Positions 16,067 to 24,748 are shown, counted from the stretch's first letter. The stretch is 64,000 nt of DNA from an uncultured Mucispirillum sp. (GCA_944324465.1 CALUWI010000006.1:62001-126000); one strand, 5' to 3'. The notes: a model not told the origin generated them from the sequence alone. Numbers and translations are program-made.

Positions 16067-17698
16067 TTATATTCTAATATATTTAGCTTCAATAATATCA
16101 TCTAAATTGGCTAGTTGTTTTACTACATCAGAAGATACTTTATCATCTACAAGAACAAAAGAAATAGCTTCGCTTCCTTTACTGCCTACGCGGGCAAGAC
16201 CAAAGTTAGCAATATTGATATTATTTTCACCAAGCAGAGTTGCTACTTTACCAACGATACCTGGACGGTCATTGTTTCTAAAGTAGATATAATTGCCACT
16301 TGCTTCTAAATCAAGTGTGTAGTTATCGATAAATAAGATTTTACCAATATTTTCTGCAAAAAGTGTGCCGCCAATAGTAGTTTCTTTGCCGTCACTTGTT
16401 TTTACAGTTAATACAAGTAAGTCATTATATTTATCATAATGGTCAGTTTTAGATTCCATTACATGAATATTTCTGTCTTTTGCTAAATATGGTGAATTAA
16501 TGAAAGAAACAGAATCTTCAAGCACAACTTCTAAAAAGCCTTTTAATGATGCAATAGTAAATGGCTGATAGTTAAATGGTGAATCAAATGTTCTTTCGCC
16601 AAAATCTTCTTCAAATCTTTTACCAACCATAGTAAATCTGATTTCTTCTGGTCTGCCGTTAATAAATTGAGAAGCAAGGCGTCCCATACTTCTAGCAAGT
16701 TCAAAATAACGCTGTAATTCTTCAGGCAGAAGTGATTTCATATAAGGGATATTTACAGCATTAGCATAAGACCTGCCTTCAAGAGCATTAACTATCTGTT
16801 CGCATATAATAACTGCAACACCTTTTTGACCTTCATGAGTATTTGCACCAATGTGAGGTGTAACAAATATATTTTCAAGTTCTAATAATTTCATACCTTT
16901 TGGAGGTTCATAAGAAAAAACATCTGTTGCAGCAGAGAATAATTTACCGCTTTTTACTGCTTCATAAAGAGCATCTTCATCAACTAAACCGCCTCTTGCA
17001 CAGTTAACAAATACTGCTCCATCTTTCATCATATCAAACTGAGGCTTTGCTATCATACCTTTTGTTTCTTCAGTTAATGGTGTGTGCAGAGTAATAACAT
17101 CAGCCTGTGATAATACTTCATCAAGAGAGTTGCATAAAGTAACACCAAGGTTTTCTGCACGGGACTGTTTAACATAAGGGTCATAAGCAAGCACTTTCAT
17201 ACCAAATGCTTTACATCTTGTAACAACATTACCGCCAATTCTACCGATACCAACGATACCCAGAGTTTTATCTAAAAGCTGAATACCCATAAATTTTTTC
17301 CTGTTCCATTCTCCAGCTTTAACAGACTGGTTAGCAGCAGGAATTTTACGGCATGCAGCTAATATCATACCCATAGTAAGCTCAACAGCTGCATAAGTAT
17401 TGCCTGTAGGGGCGTTCATAACGATAAGACCTTTTTTGCTGGCTGTTTCAATATCAACATTATCAAGACCAACCCCTGCTCTGCCTATGATTTTAAGTTT
17501 GCCAGTATTTTCAAGTAAATCTGCATCTACTGTAGTGCCGCTTCTAGTGATAACAGCATCATAATTGCCAAGAATAGGCTTTAAATCAGCATTAGAAATA
17601 CCTGCACGGATTTCATAATTAATGCTTTCCGCCTTTTCTAAAATCTCAATACCTTCCTCTGCGATATGGTCAGTAATAAGAACATCAAATTTTTTCAC
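16067..17698 (-). CDS. serA: D-3-phosphoglycerate dehydrogenase, long form
   Basis: SerA oxidises 3-phosphoglycerate with NAD to start serine synthesis. The 543-residue chain has the substrate domain, an NAD-binding domain with LGIVGIGRIGGNVVTRCKAFGMKVLAYDP, the catalytic Arg (NCARGGLVDEDAL), Glu (FSYEPP) and His (VTPHIGANT), an intervening allosteric substrate-binding domain, and a C-terminal ACT domain (YIYFRNNDRPGIVGKVATLLGENNINIANFGLAR) that usually binds serine. This is the type I long form. I chose the GTG at 17698 because GAGG lies 6 bases upstream; a TTG 12 bases earlier overlaps that site. Confidence 0.95.
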   Translation of the reverse strand: MKKFDVLITDHIAEEGIEILEKAESINYEIRAGISNADLKPILGNYDAVITRSGTTVDADLLENTGKLKIIGRAGVGLDNVDIETASKKGLIVMNAPTGNTYAAVELTMGMILAACRKIPAANQSVKAGEWNRKKFMGIQLLDKTLGIVGIGRIGGNVVTRCKAFGMKVLAYDPYVKQSRAENLGVTLCNSLDEVLSQADVITLHTPLTEETKGMIAKPQFDMMKDGAVFVNCARGGLVDEDALYEAVKSGKLFSAATDVFSYEPPKGMKLLELENIFVTPHIGANTHEGQKGVAVIICEQIVNALEGRSYANAVNIPYMKSLLPEELQRYFELARSMGRLASQFINGRPEEIRFTMVGKRFEEDFGERTFDSPFNYQPFTIASLKGFLEVVLEDSVSFINSPYLAKDRNIHVMESKTDHYDKYNDLLVLTVKTSDGKETTIGGTLFAENIGKILFIDNYTLDLEASGNYIYFRNNDRPGIVGKVATLLGENNINIANFGLARVGSKGSEAISFVLVDDKVSSDVVKQLANLDDIIEAKYIRI

Positions 17699-17904
17699 AA
17701 TCCACCTCAAAAATAGCTTTAATAATTAAAAGCAAGATAACAATATCAAAATTCTATTAACTAATCAAGAGTAACTATTAAATTTTACAACATTTATATA
17801 AAACTTGTATGAAAAATATAAGCAGAATAAAAATTTTGCTTAATTACTTGATATTTTTTCTCTGAACATATATACTTATTAAAATTTTTTTTAGGATGTG
17901 AAAT

Positions 17905-18912
17905 ATGGCTTTCAACGATTTACTATTAAAGGCATTAAATAAAGAAAAAACAGAGCGCCCGCCAGTATGGCTTATGAGGCAGGCTGGCAGATATATGCCT
18001 GAGTATATGGAAGTGCGTAAAAAAGTTTCATTTTTAGAATTATGCAAAACTCCAGAGCTGGCATGCGAAGTTACACTGCAGCCTATTGATATAATAGGAG
18101 CTGATGCTGCTATTTTATTTTCAGATATATTAATACCTATAGAGCCTATCGGGGTAAACTTGAGCTTTAACCCTGCCCCTGTTATTTCCAACCCTGTAAG
18201 AACTATGGAAGATGTAAACAGGCTCCGTCCATTTAACCCTGAAAGTGATGCTCCATTTGTATATAAAACAATAGATTTGCTTGTAAAAAAATTAAATGTG
18301 CCGTTAATCGGTTTTTCTGGTGCTCCATTTACTCTTGCATGTTATATGACAGAGGGTGCAGGTTCTAAATCATTTTTAGAAATTCGTAAAATGATGTTAA
18401 ACACACCAGAAGTTTTTCACTCTTTAATGAAAAAATTAACTGAAGACACTATAAAATATTTACAAAATCAGGTAAACCACGGCTGTGCAGCTATCCAGAT
18501 GTTTGATACATGGGCAGGAATTTTACCGCCAGCAGAATATAAAGAAATGGTATTTCCTTATGTGAAAGAAATAAGCGAAAGTATTTCTGCCCCATTTATT
18601 TATTTTGCAAAAGACGGCTCAGCTTATTTTGATACTATTAAGGAATTAAACTGTGCAGGTATCGGTGTTGACTGGAAAATCAGCTTAAAAGAAGCTAATG
18701 ACAGACTTGGCAGTAAATTTACTTTACAAGGCAATCTTGACCCTGCAATACTGTTTTCTAATAAAGCATCTATTAAAAAATATGCAGAAACTGCAATAAG
18801 TGAAGGTAAATTATGCCCTGGCCATATTTTTAATTTAGGTCATGGAATTATGCCGGCTACACCAGTTGAAAATGTAAAATACTTAATAGATGTTGTAAAA
18901 GGCTTAGCTTAA
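17905..18912 (+). CDS. hemE: uroporphyrinogen decarboxylase
   Basis: HemE removes four carboxyl groups from uroporphyrinogen III to give coproporphyrinogen III in haem synthesis. The 335-residue chain has the N-terminal signature RPPVWLMRQAGRYMPEY, FSDILIPIEPIG with the catalytic aspartate region, GFSGAPFTLACYM, FDTWAG, and the C-terminal FNLGHGIMP motif, all complete. AGGA precedes the ATG at about 8 bases. It is the first gene of a tight plus-strand run in which hemH follows after one base, then ubiA and ubiX. Confidence 0.97.
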   Translation: MAFNDLLLKALNKEKTERPPVWLMRQAGRYMPEYMEVRKKVSFLELCKTPELACEVTLQPIDIIGADAAILFSDILIPIEPIGVNLSFNPAPVISNPVRTMEDVNRLRPFNPESDAPFVYKTIDLLVKKLNVPLIGFSGAPFTLACYMTEGAGSKSFLEIRKMMLNTPEVFHSLMKKLTEDTIKYLQNQVNHGCAAIQMFDTWAGILPPAEYKEMVFPYVKEISESISAPFIYFAKDGSAYFDTIKELNCAGIGVDWKISLKEANDRLGSKFTLQGNLDPAILFSNKASIKKYAETAISEGKLCPGHIFNLGHGIMPATPVENVKYLIDVVKGLA

Positions 18913-18913
18913 A

Positions 18914-19879
18914 ATGAAAAAAGATGTATTATTTATAATGGGAATGGGCGGCCCAGACAGCATTGAAGCTATAGAGCCATTTTTATTTAATCTTTTTTCA
19001 GACAGGGATATAATAGACTTCCATGTGGGCAGTATGCTGCAAAAATTTATTGCTAAAAAAATAGCAGCAAAACGCTCTAAAAAACTTGCTCCTGAATATT
19101 TAAAAATGGGATATAATGGTGCTTCGCCTCAAAATATTATCCATAGAAGAATATTTAAAGCATTAGAAAAGTATTATACAGAAAATACAGGAAGACAGTT
19201 GCAGGTTATAGAAGCAAACTGCTACTATCATCCATTTTTTGATGAAGCTCTTAATGTGCTTAAAAATACAGAGTGTGAAAGAGTAATATTTACAACAGTT
19301 TATCCACAGTATTCTTTAACCACTGTAGAAGCATGCTTTAACAGGATTGCAAAACTGTATAATATTTCAGGCAATAATAAATATAAAAGTGTAGTAATAC
19401 CACACTGGTATGAAAATGAAAAATACTGCACTGCAATATCTAAAAGAATATTACAGGCTGCAGAAAAGCTGAATAAAGATATAAAAGACTGCCATGTACT
19501 TTATTCTGCCCACTCTGTACCAATGAGTTATGTAGAAAAAGGTGACCCTTATCCAGAACATGTAAGGCATCACACTGATATAATTAATAAAATGACAGGT
19601 ATTAAATCATTTGAAACTGCTTATCAAAGTAAAGTTGGCCCTGTAAAATGGCTGCATCCTACTATGATTGAAACACTTGAAAGCTACAAAGAAAAAAATA
19701 TTGATAATATTATTATTGTGCCTATATCTTTTATTTCTGACCATATAGAAACATTAATAGAGCTTGATGAACAGCTTATACCAATATTAAAAAATTCAGG
19801 CAAAAATATAGTGCGGATAGAAAGTTTAAATGACAGCCCTGATTTTATTGAAGCATTAAGCAATATTATTACTATTTAA
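18914..19879 (+). CDS. hemH: ferrochelatase
   Basis: The 321-residue protein fits ferrochelatase, which inserts Fe2+ into protoporphyrin IX (or a coproporphyrin, depending on the pathway). It has MGMGGPDSIEAIEPFLFNLFSDRDII at the N terminus, TTVYPQYS, the metal-site histidine in LYSAHSVPMSYVEKGDPYP, YQSKVGPVKWLHP, and the acidic ISFISDHIETLIELD motif. It begins one base after the hemE stop and has no clear ribosome site of its own, so translational coupling is likely. Haem genes hemE and hemH adjacent to quinone genes suggest a respiratory-cofactor operon. Confidence 0.95.
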   Translation: MKKDVLFIMGMGGPDSIEAIEPFLFNLFSDRDIIDFHVGSMLQKFIAKKIAAKRSKKLAPEYLKMGYNGASPQNIIHRRIFKALEKYYTENTGRQLQVIEANCYYHPFFDEALNVLKNTECERVIFTTVYPQYSLTTVEACFNRIAKLYNISGNNKYKSVVIPHWYENEKYCTAISKRILQAAEKLNKDIKDCHVLYSAHSVPMSYVEKGDPYPEHVRHHTDIINKMTGIKSFETAYQSKVGPVKWLHPTMIETLESYKEKNIDNIIIVPISFISDHIETLIELDEQLIPILKNSGKNIVRIESLNDSPDFIEALSNIITI

Positions 19880-19893
19880 TTTTGGAGCATTTA

Positions 19894-20748
19894 ATGAAAA
19901 GTTTTTTTGCTTTTATAAAAATGATAAAACTGGAGCACTCTCTTTTTGCACTTCCTTTTGCCTTTGTTGGTATGATATTAGCGGCAAAGGGACTGCCTTC
20001 ATGGGATATTATATTATGGGTAGTTGTTGCAATGGTTGGTGCAAGAAGTGCAGCTATGGGTGTAAACAGGTATGCAGATGCTGAGATTGATGCACGAAAC
20101 CCACGGACTGCTTCAAGAGAGATACCTGCAGGCAATATTTCTAAAAAGGCTACATTATTTTATATTTTATTAAGCCTTGCATTATATTTTACTGCAGCAT
20201 TTATGCTTAACAGGTTAACAGCAATACTCTCCCCTATTCCTGTATTAATATTTATATTATATGCTTATGCAAAAAGGTTTACAAACTTCTGCCATGTAAT
20301 TTTAGGCATAGCTTTAGGACTTGCTCCAATTTGTGCATGGATTGCTGTAACCGGAAGTATAGATACAGCGCCTTTTATATTAGGCAGTGCTGTAATATTA
20401 TGGGTGGCAGGCTTTGATATATTATATGCTATTCAGGATATAGAATATGACAGAAAAGAAGGACTTTATTCTATCCCTGCAGTTTTTGGTACAGGCGGCT
20501 CTTTAATTATAGCAAGAATACTGCATTTTGCTGCTATCTGCTTATTTATATCATTAATGGCTTTTACTAATTTAGGATATATATATTTAGCAGGTGTGCT
20601 GTTATCTGGTGCTTTAATGGCTTATGAACACAGTTTAGTATCAAAAGATGATTTATCAAAACTTAATATGGCATTTTTCAATATGAATGCATATATTAGT
20701 ATTACAATTATGATTTTTACAATTATAGATATATGGGTAGGTAAATAA
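19894..20748 (+). CDS. ubiA/mqnP-like: UbiA-family prenyltransferase (quinone synthesis)
   Basis: The 284-residue polytopic membrane protein carries the two aspartate-rich motifs of the family: NRYADAEIDARNPRT, and DIQDIEYDRKEG. They bind the Mg-prenyl-diphosphate. It attaches a polyprenyl chain to an aromatic acid. In an organism without clear ubiquinone genes, and next to a UbiX-type flavin prenyltransferase, the futalosine-pathway menaquinone role (MqnP-like) is as likely as 4-hydroxybenzoate prenylation. The ATG at 19894 has TTGGAG 6 bases upstream; the in-frame TTG at 19882 is inside that site. The stop overlaps the ubiX start by one base. Confidence 0.88.
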   Translation: MKSFFAFIKMIKLEHSLFALPFAFVGMILAAKGLPSWDIILWVVVAMVGARSAAMGVNRYADAEIDARNPRTASREIPAGNISKKATLFYILLSLALYFTAAFMLNRLTAILSPIPVLIFILYAYAKRFTNFCHVILGIALGLAPICAWIAVTGSIDTAPFILGSAVILWVAGFDILYAIQDIEYDRKEGLYSIPAVFGTGGSLIIARILHFAAICLFISLMAFTNLGYIYLAGVLLSGALMAYEHSLVSKDDLSKLNMAFFNMNAYISITIMIFTIIDIWVGK

Positions 20749-21326
20749 TGAAACGCTCATTTGTTGCATTAACTGGAGCAAGTGGTATTCTTTACGGCTT
20801 TGGTATAATAAAGGCTTTGCAGAATGCAGGATATGAAGTACATACTGCGGCAGCTAATGAAGCATTAGCAAATGCTCAGGCAGAAACGGGTATAACTTAT
20901 AAAAGCATTGAAGATATGTATAAATCTAACGGTATAGAGAATATTATAATACATAACAATAATGATTTAAGTGCATCTGTTTCAAGCGGTTCATTTAAAG
21001 TGGAGCATTATATTATTGCTCCAGCTTCTATGGGCTTTGTAGGCAGATGTGCAAACGGTATAAGTGCATCATTAATAGAAAGATGTGCCGATGTAGCTTT
21101 AAAAGAAAGGCGTCCATTAGTTGTGCTTTTTAGAGAAATGCCTTTATCTACTATACATTTAGAAAATCTTACTAGGCTTTCTCAGTCAGGAGCTGTAATT
21201 ATTCCTGCTGCTCCCGGGTTTTATAATAAGCCAGAAACTATTGATGATTTAGTAAATTTTGTAACAGGCAAAGTGCTTGATGTTTTAGGAATAGATAATA
21301 ACTGCTATAAACGGTGGGAAAATTGA
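20748..21326 (+). CDS. ubiX: flavin prenyltransferase UbiX-type
   Basis: UbiX joins dimethylallyl phosphate to FMN to make prenylated FMN, the cofactor of UbiD-type decarboxylases. The 192-residue chain has the opening FVALTGASGILYGFGIIKAL, the IIAPASMGFVGRCANGISASLIERCADVALKERRPLVVLFREMPLSTIHLENLTRLSQSGAVIIPAAPGFY core, including the RE-P-L motif and the P-A-P-G-F-Y ending. All key blocks are intact. It overlaps ubiA by one base. No ubiD-type gene is present in the window. Its stop overlaps the start of the next gene. Confidence 0.95.
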   Translation: MKRSFVALTGASGILYGFGIIKALQNAGYEVHTAAANEALANAQAETGITYKSIEDMYKSNGIENIIIHNNNDLSASVSSGSFKVEHYIIAPASMGFVGRCANGISASLIERCADVALKERRPLVVLFREMPLSTIHLENLTRLSQSGAVIIPAAPGFYNKPETIDDLVNFVTGKVLDVLGIDNNCYKRWEN

Positions 21327-21784
21327 GAATACTCTGTGCAGAATGTTTTAATCAGATAGTAGATATTAAAAAAGGTATTGCTGTATGCTCCTGCTGCGGT
21401 GCTGAATACAATATTGCAGAAAAAAGCACTCAGTTTAAGGTCCGTTTATCTGGCGGGTTTATTAAAACAAAACTCTCTTATGATGATGTGGTTTTAGGTA
21501 TAAAAACAGGCTCTATTTTAGCAGGCGATTATATTGCAAGTATAGACGGACCATGGATACATGTTTATGACTCATCTTTTGAATACTATTTCAAAAAAAT
21601 AGATGAGCAGGATAACAGAAGCGGCATAATCTTATATAAAAAAAAGAAGAAAAAATTATCTGTTATTAATGCACTTGTATTTCTGCTTATAATTTCTATT
21701 GCAATTAATTTTACATTAATTGTATTATTATATATGATGAATAACAGGATAACTAATTTAGTAAGTCAAATAACAGGAGGCTGA
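21323..21784 (+). CDS. hypothetical zinc-ribbon protein with one C-terminal membrane helix
   Basis: This 153-residue protein of unknown function starts with a probable zinc ribbon: Cys-x2-Cys (ILCAECF) and later VCSCCGAEY. It has a middle region of about 70 residues with no family I can name, then a lysine-rich stop (KKKKKK) before a hydrophobic helix (VINALVFLLIISIAINFTLIVLLYMM). The N-terminal part should therefore face the cytoplasm. I chose the TTG at 21323, which overlaps the ubiX stop (TTGA) with GGTGGG upstream; a GTG at 21314 is the alternative. It is the first of three small uncharacterised genes after ubiX. Confidence 0.7.
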   Translation: MRILCAECFNQIVDIKKGIAVCSCCGAEYNIAEKSTQFKVRLSGGFIKTKLSYDDVVLGIKTGSILAGDYIASIDGPWIHVYDSSFEYYFKKIDEQDNRSGIILYKKKKKKLSVINALVFLLIISIAINFTLIVLLYMMNNRITNLVSQITGG

Positions 21785-21786
21785 TT

Positions 21787-22173
21787 ATGGATAAATCTGA
21801 AGGAAAAGACTGGTTTGCAAAAACACTTAATAATGTTACAGAAGAAACAGCAAAAGTTTACAAAATTTCTCGTTTAAAATTAGAAATCAATTCTTTTAAT
21901 AAAACTTATAATGAGAAAATGCATAAAATGAGTAAACGCCTGCTTAAACTTATTCAGCAGGGAGAAATAGATGCATCTCTTTTTGAGCCTGAATACAGCT
22001 CTATTGTGCAGATTTCTGAAAAAATAGAAGAAATGGAAACAGAAATAGAAGCTATTAAAGGCAACTTAAAATTCGGCTTTGGTAAAAAGAAATCTAATGA
22101 TGAAGATGAAAATATTGTAGATGTTAAAGTAGAAACTGTTGAAAATGATGAGAAAAAAGAGGATAATAAATAA
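21787..22173 (+). CDS. hypothetical coiled-coil protein
   Basis: A 128-residue soluble protein of unknown function with a very strong ribosome site (AGGAGG), 2 bases after the previous stop. Residues about 20-95 are predicted by eye to be a long amphipathic helix or coiled coil (KISRLKLEINSFNKTYNEKMHKMSKRLLKLIQQ, IVQISEKIEEMETEIEAIKGNL). The C-terminal 35 residues are highly acidic and probably disordered (DEDENIVDVKVETVENDEKKEDNK). Its end overlaps the next gene by 29 bases. It may work with the zinc-ribbon protein beside it, but that is only inferred from position. Confidence 0.75.
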   Translation: MDKSEGKDWFAKTLNNVTEETAKVYKISRLKLEINSFNKTYNEKMHKMSKRLLKLIQQGEIDASLFEPEYSSIVQISEKIEEMETEIEAIKGNLKFGFGKKKSNDEDENIVDVKVETVENDEKKEDNK

Positions 22174-22612
22174 TTATATTATTATACTGCTTATAAGTTT
22201 TATAACAGGCTGTTCAGGTACATTATTTGGTTATGATAATTTGGACGGCCTGTATAAAAACAATATCAGTAATATGGATATAAGTGTATACTATAACACT
22301 GAAAGCGGCTACATAAGCTCTGCAGTTAAAAATGTAAGCAGCACATTTATGACAAACTTAAATATGTCTATGGAATGTGAATATGATAATGGGGATATTA
22401 TCACAGATATTCACTCTCTAAGCAATTTAAAAACATACTTTTATAAAAGCATAGTCTTTCAAATAGATTATGAAAAATGTAAAAGTTTAGTATTAAAATA
22501 TATCTATTATCCACAAGTTGATGGTGGATTTATTTATACAGACAGGTTTGGTTCTTATCCTATGCCTGTTTCAAATGATATACCAGTTGATGGTGCATTA
22601 GTAATAAAATAA
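22145..22612 (+). CDS. hypothetical lipoprotein
   Basis: The 155-residue protein has a basic N terminus, a hydrophobic core and a lipobox (ISFITGC), so it should be an acylated envelope lipoprotein. The residue after the cysteine is Ser, not Asp, consistent with outer membrane sorting by the E. coli rule. The mature part contains two further cysteines (MECEYDNG and YEKCKSL) that could form a disulfide. No family is recognised. The start is uncertain: ATG codons at 22145 and 22148 and a TTG at 22139 are all inside the preceding gene, and none has a clear ribosome site. This implies translational coupling. Confidence 0.7.
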   Translation: MMRKKRIINNYIIILLISFITGCSGTLFGYDNLDGLYKNNISNMDISVYYNTESGYISSAVKNVSSTFMTNLNMSMECEYDNGDIITDIHSLSNLKTYFYKSIVFQIDYEKCKSLVLKYIYYPQVDGGFIYTDRFGSYPMPVSNDIPVDGALVIK

Positions 22613-22630
22613 TTAATTAAAGGGGTAGTT

Positions 22631-22840
22631 ATGGTTAGAAGACTAAATAATGAAAGAGAGTTTTTACAGGCTTTAAACAGAGTTGATGAATTAATGTTTC
22701 ATGCAGTTCCTGGCACACCAGAAGGTGATGAACTTGAGCAGCTTTCTAAAATGATAGAAGAATATGAAAATAGAAATGCAATAGTTATGAGCCAGTCAAA
22801 AGTTGATGATGATGTTATAAATACTAAATATAAAAAATAA
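22631..22840 (+). CDS. small protein resembling the N-terminal part of HigA (COG5499) antitoxins, without HTH
   Basis: The 69-residue protein reads NEREFLQALNRVDELMFHAVPGTPEGDELEQLSKMIEEYENRNA. This is like the dimerisation half of COG5499 HigA antitoxins, which share a pattern of an E-x-E/Y, A-L-x-R-V/I-x-E-L-M, P-G-T-P-E-G-D-E-L-E, I-E-x-Y-E. The C-terminal DNA-binding half is absent and the tail is a short polar stretch. A clear ribosome site (AAGGGG) precedes the ATG. No toxin gene is adjacent. It could be a remnant, a small solo regulator, or an unrelated helical protein; the family match is by eye. Confidence 0.6.
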   Translation: MVRRLNNEREFLQALNRVDELMFHAVPGTPEGDELEQLSKMIEEYENRNAIVMSQSKVDDDVINTKYKK

Positions 22841-22957
22841 AATACCAAATTTTAAAATAAGTATAACTTAACAGTAGTTTTTTATATATCTAAAAAAGGC
22901 TTCTAGTAATAAATTTTATAAATATAGTAAAATCTTTCAATTAAGATAAAATATATC

Positions 22958-22986
22958 TTGAAAGAAATTAAACAATATAATACTAT
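22958..22986 (+). promoter_or_regulatory. promoter of the flavoprotein gene, predicted leaderless
   Basis: TTGAAA (22958-22963), a spacer of exactly 17 bases, and TACTAT (22981-22986). The ATG follows after 7 bases at 22994, with no Shine-Dalgarno sequence, so the transcript should begin at the start codon. Confidence 0.6.
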
Positions 22987-22993
22987 ACTTATT

Positions 22994-23530
22994 ATGAGCA
23001 TATTAATTATTAACGCAAGCCCTAGAAAAAATGGCAATTCAACATTTATCGCTGATAGTTTAAAGGAAAAGTATGGTGATGACTGTCAGGTAGTGAATCT
23101 TAGAGAACTTAACCTTAAGCCATGCACTGCCTGCCGCTCGTGCAAAACTAATAACAGTCTTTGTGTTATTCAAGATGATATTTCTGAGCTTTACCCTGCT
23201 CTTTTATCAGCTGATAAGATTATTCTTATTTCTCCAAATATTATGGGTTTTATATCAAGCCTTGCTAAAATTTTAACAGACAGATTTTACTGTTTAAAAA
23301 CGGCTGAGCGTAAAACTAAATTTGAAGAAGGCAAAAAAATGTTTTTTATATTAACACAAGGTGCAGCAGACAGAAGCCATGGTGATATGGCTGCTAACTG
23401 GGCAAAAAGGTTTTTTGAGCAGTATGGCTTAAAAACATTTACAATGGTTATACCAAACTGTGCCTATGATAATACTGACGGTGTAAAAATAAAACTTGAT
23501 GAAATAAAAATGAATGTATCAATGTTTTAA
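22994..23530 (+). CDS. NADPH-dependent FMN reductase / iron-sulfur flavoprotein-like
   Basis: A 178-residue flavodoxin-fold protein. It opens with the FMN phosphate loop ILIINASPRKNGNS and has a cysteine cluster CTACRSCKTNNSLCVIQDD that resembles the C-x2-C-x2-C-x(n)-C cluster of iron-sulfur flavoproteins, followed by ILISPNIMGFISSLAKILTDRFY, the usual FMN-isoalloxazine and dimer region. It probably carries out two-electron reduction of flavin, quinone or oxidants in the cytoplasm. The longer reading frame from 22958 covers the promoter, so the ATG at 22994 is preferred. It lies 18 bases before the aldolase gene and may share its transcript. Confidence 0.88.
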   Translation: MSILIINASPRKNGNSTFIADSLKEKYGDDCQVVNLRELNLKPCTACRSCKTNNSLCVIQDDISELYPALLSADKIILISPNIMGFISSLAKILTDRFYCLKTAERKTKFEEGKKMFFILTQGAADRSHGDMAANWAKRFFEQYGLKTFTMVIPNCAYDNTDGVKIKLDEIKMNVSMF

Positions 23531-23548
23531 TTAAAGGAGGATACTCTA

Positions 23549-24526
23549 ATGGCAGTTTCTTACAAAGAATTAGGTCTTGTAAACACAAGAGAAATGTTTG
23601 CAGACGCTATGAAAAATGGTTATGCAGTTCCTGCATACAACTTTAATAATCTGGAGCAGATTCAGGCAATTATCCAAGCATGTGCTGAAACAAAATCTCC
23701 AGTTATACTGCAGGTTTCAAAAGGTGCAAGAAACTATGCAAATGCAACAATCTTACGCTATTTAGCAGTTGGTGCTGTTGAATATGCAAAAGAATTAGGC
23801 TGCAGCATACCTATAGCATTACACTTAGACCATGGCGACAGCTATGAACTTTGTGTTGACTGTATAGAAAAAGGTTTCTCATCAGTTATGATTGATGGCT
23901 CTCACCTTCCTTATGAAGAAAATGTTGCATTAACTAAAAAAGTTGTTGATTATGCTCACCAATTTGATGTTACTGTTGAAGGTGAATTAGGTGTACTTGC
24001 TGGTATTGAAGATGAAGTTCAAAGCGAACATTCTCACTATACTGACCCAGACCAGGTTGAAGATTTCGTTAAACGCACAGGTGTTGATTCTCTTGCAATC
24101 TCTATTGGTACATCACATGGTGCATACAAATTTAAAGTAAAACCTGGCGAAAGTGTTCCACCACTTCGTTTTGATATATTAGAAGAATGTGAAAAAAGAC
24201 TGCCAAACTTCCCTATTGTTTTACATGGTGCTTCTTCTGTTCTTCCAGAATATGTGGAATTAATTAATAAATACGGCGGTAAAATGGAAAATGCTGTTGG
24301 TGTTCCTGAAGACCAGTTAAGAAAAGCTGCTAAATCTGCAGTATGTAAAATCAATATTGACTCTGACGGTCGTCTTGCATTTACTGCAAAAGTTAGAGAA
24401 ACACTTGCTCTTCAGCCTGGCGAATTTGACCCTAGAAAATATTTAGGCAATGCTAGAAGTGAGCTTGTGAAAGCATATAAAGCTAAAAACGAAAATGTTT
24501 TAGGCAGTGCAAACAGAGTTAAATAA
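23549..24526 (+). CDS. fba: class II fructose-bisphosphate aldolase
   Basis: The 325-residue zinc-dependent aldolase splits fructose 1,6-bisphosphate in glycolysis or joins the trioses in gluconeogenesis. Seen here: AYNFNNLEQIQAIIQAC, the zinc ligand and catalytic region ALHLDHGDSYELC, SSVMIDGSHLPYEENVALTK, EGELGVLAGIED, SLAISIGTSHGAYKF, and VLHGASSV with the C-terminal NIDSDGRLAFTAKVRE phosphate-binding part. Length is typical. AAAGGAGG gives a strong ribosome site 9 bases before the ATG. Its 3' end is followed by a terminator-like hairpin. Confidence 0.96.
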   Translation: MAVSYKELGLVNTREMFADAMKNGYAVPAYNFNNLEQIQAIIQACAETKSPVILQVSKGARNYANATILRYLAVGAVEYAKELGCSIPIALHLDHGDSYELCVDCIEKGFSSVMIDGSHLPYEENVALTKKVVDYAHQFDVTVEGELGVLAGIEDEVQSEHSHYTDPDQVEDFVKRTGVDSLAISIGTSHGAYKFKVKPGESVPPLRFDILEECEKRLPNFPIVLHGASSVLPEYVELINKYGGKMENAVGVPEDQLRKAAKSAVCKINIDSDGRLAFTAKVRETLALQPGEFDPRKYLGNARSELVKAYKAKNENVLGSANRVK

Positions 24527-24535
24527 ATATATAAG

Positions 24536-24563
24536 CAGAATGGGATGAAATATTCCCATTCTG
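24536..24563 (+). terminator. terminator-like hairpin after fba
   Basis: CAGAATGGGA (24536-24545) pairs with TCCCATTCTG (24554-24563), a perfect 10-bp stem with an 8-base loop, 9 bases after the fba stop. The following sequence is AT-rich but lacks a T run, so termination strength is uncertain. Confidence 0.6.
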
Positions 24564-24714
24564 TAATTAATTAATCTTTTCTATAAAATATAAACTATTC
24601 ATTTTTATAAACATTTATCTTAAATATTACTTACAGACTGCTTCTAAATATTCTTTGGCTTAAAAACTATATTTTGCTGTATGGGAATGTAAAAAATATT
24701 ATAAATCAGAAATT

Positions 24715-24748
24715 GATTTATGTATGATATTTAAACCATACATAAATC
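24715..24748 (-). terminator. hairpin downstream of the TauE-like gene
   Basis: GATTTATGTATG (24715-24726) pairs perfectly with CATACATAAATC (24737-24748), 17 bases after the stop of the minus-strand TauE-like gene. The stem is AT-rich and has no good T tail, so it may be a weak terminator or an mRNA end stabiliser. The other 190 bases between the two genes show nothing else. Confidence 0.5.

Noticed and set aside
19894-21326. Naming ubiA and ubiX as ubiquinone genes
   Set aside because: Both families also serve menaquinone synthesis, and no ubiquinone-specific gene is present, so the quinone is left open.
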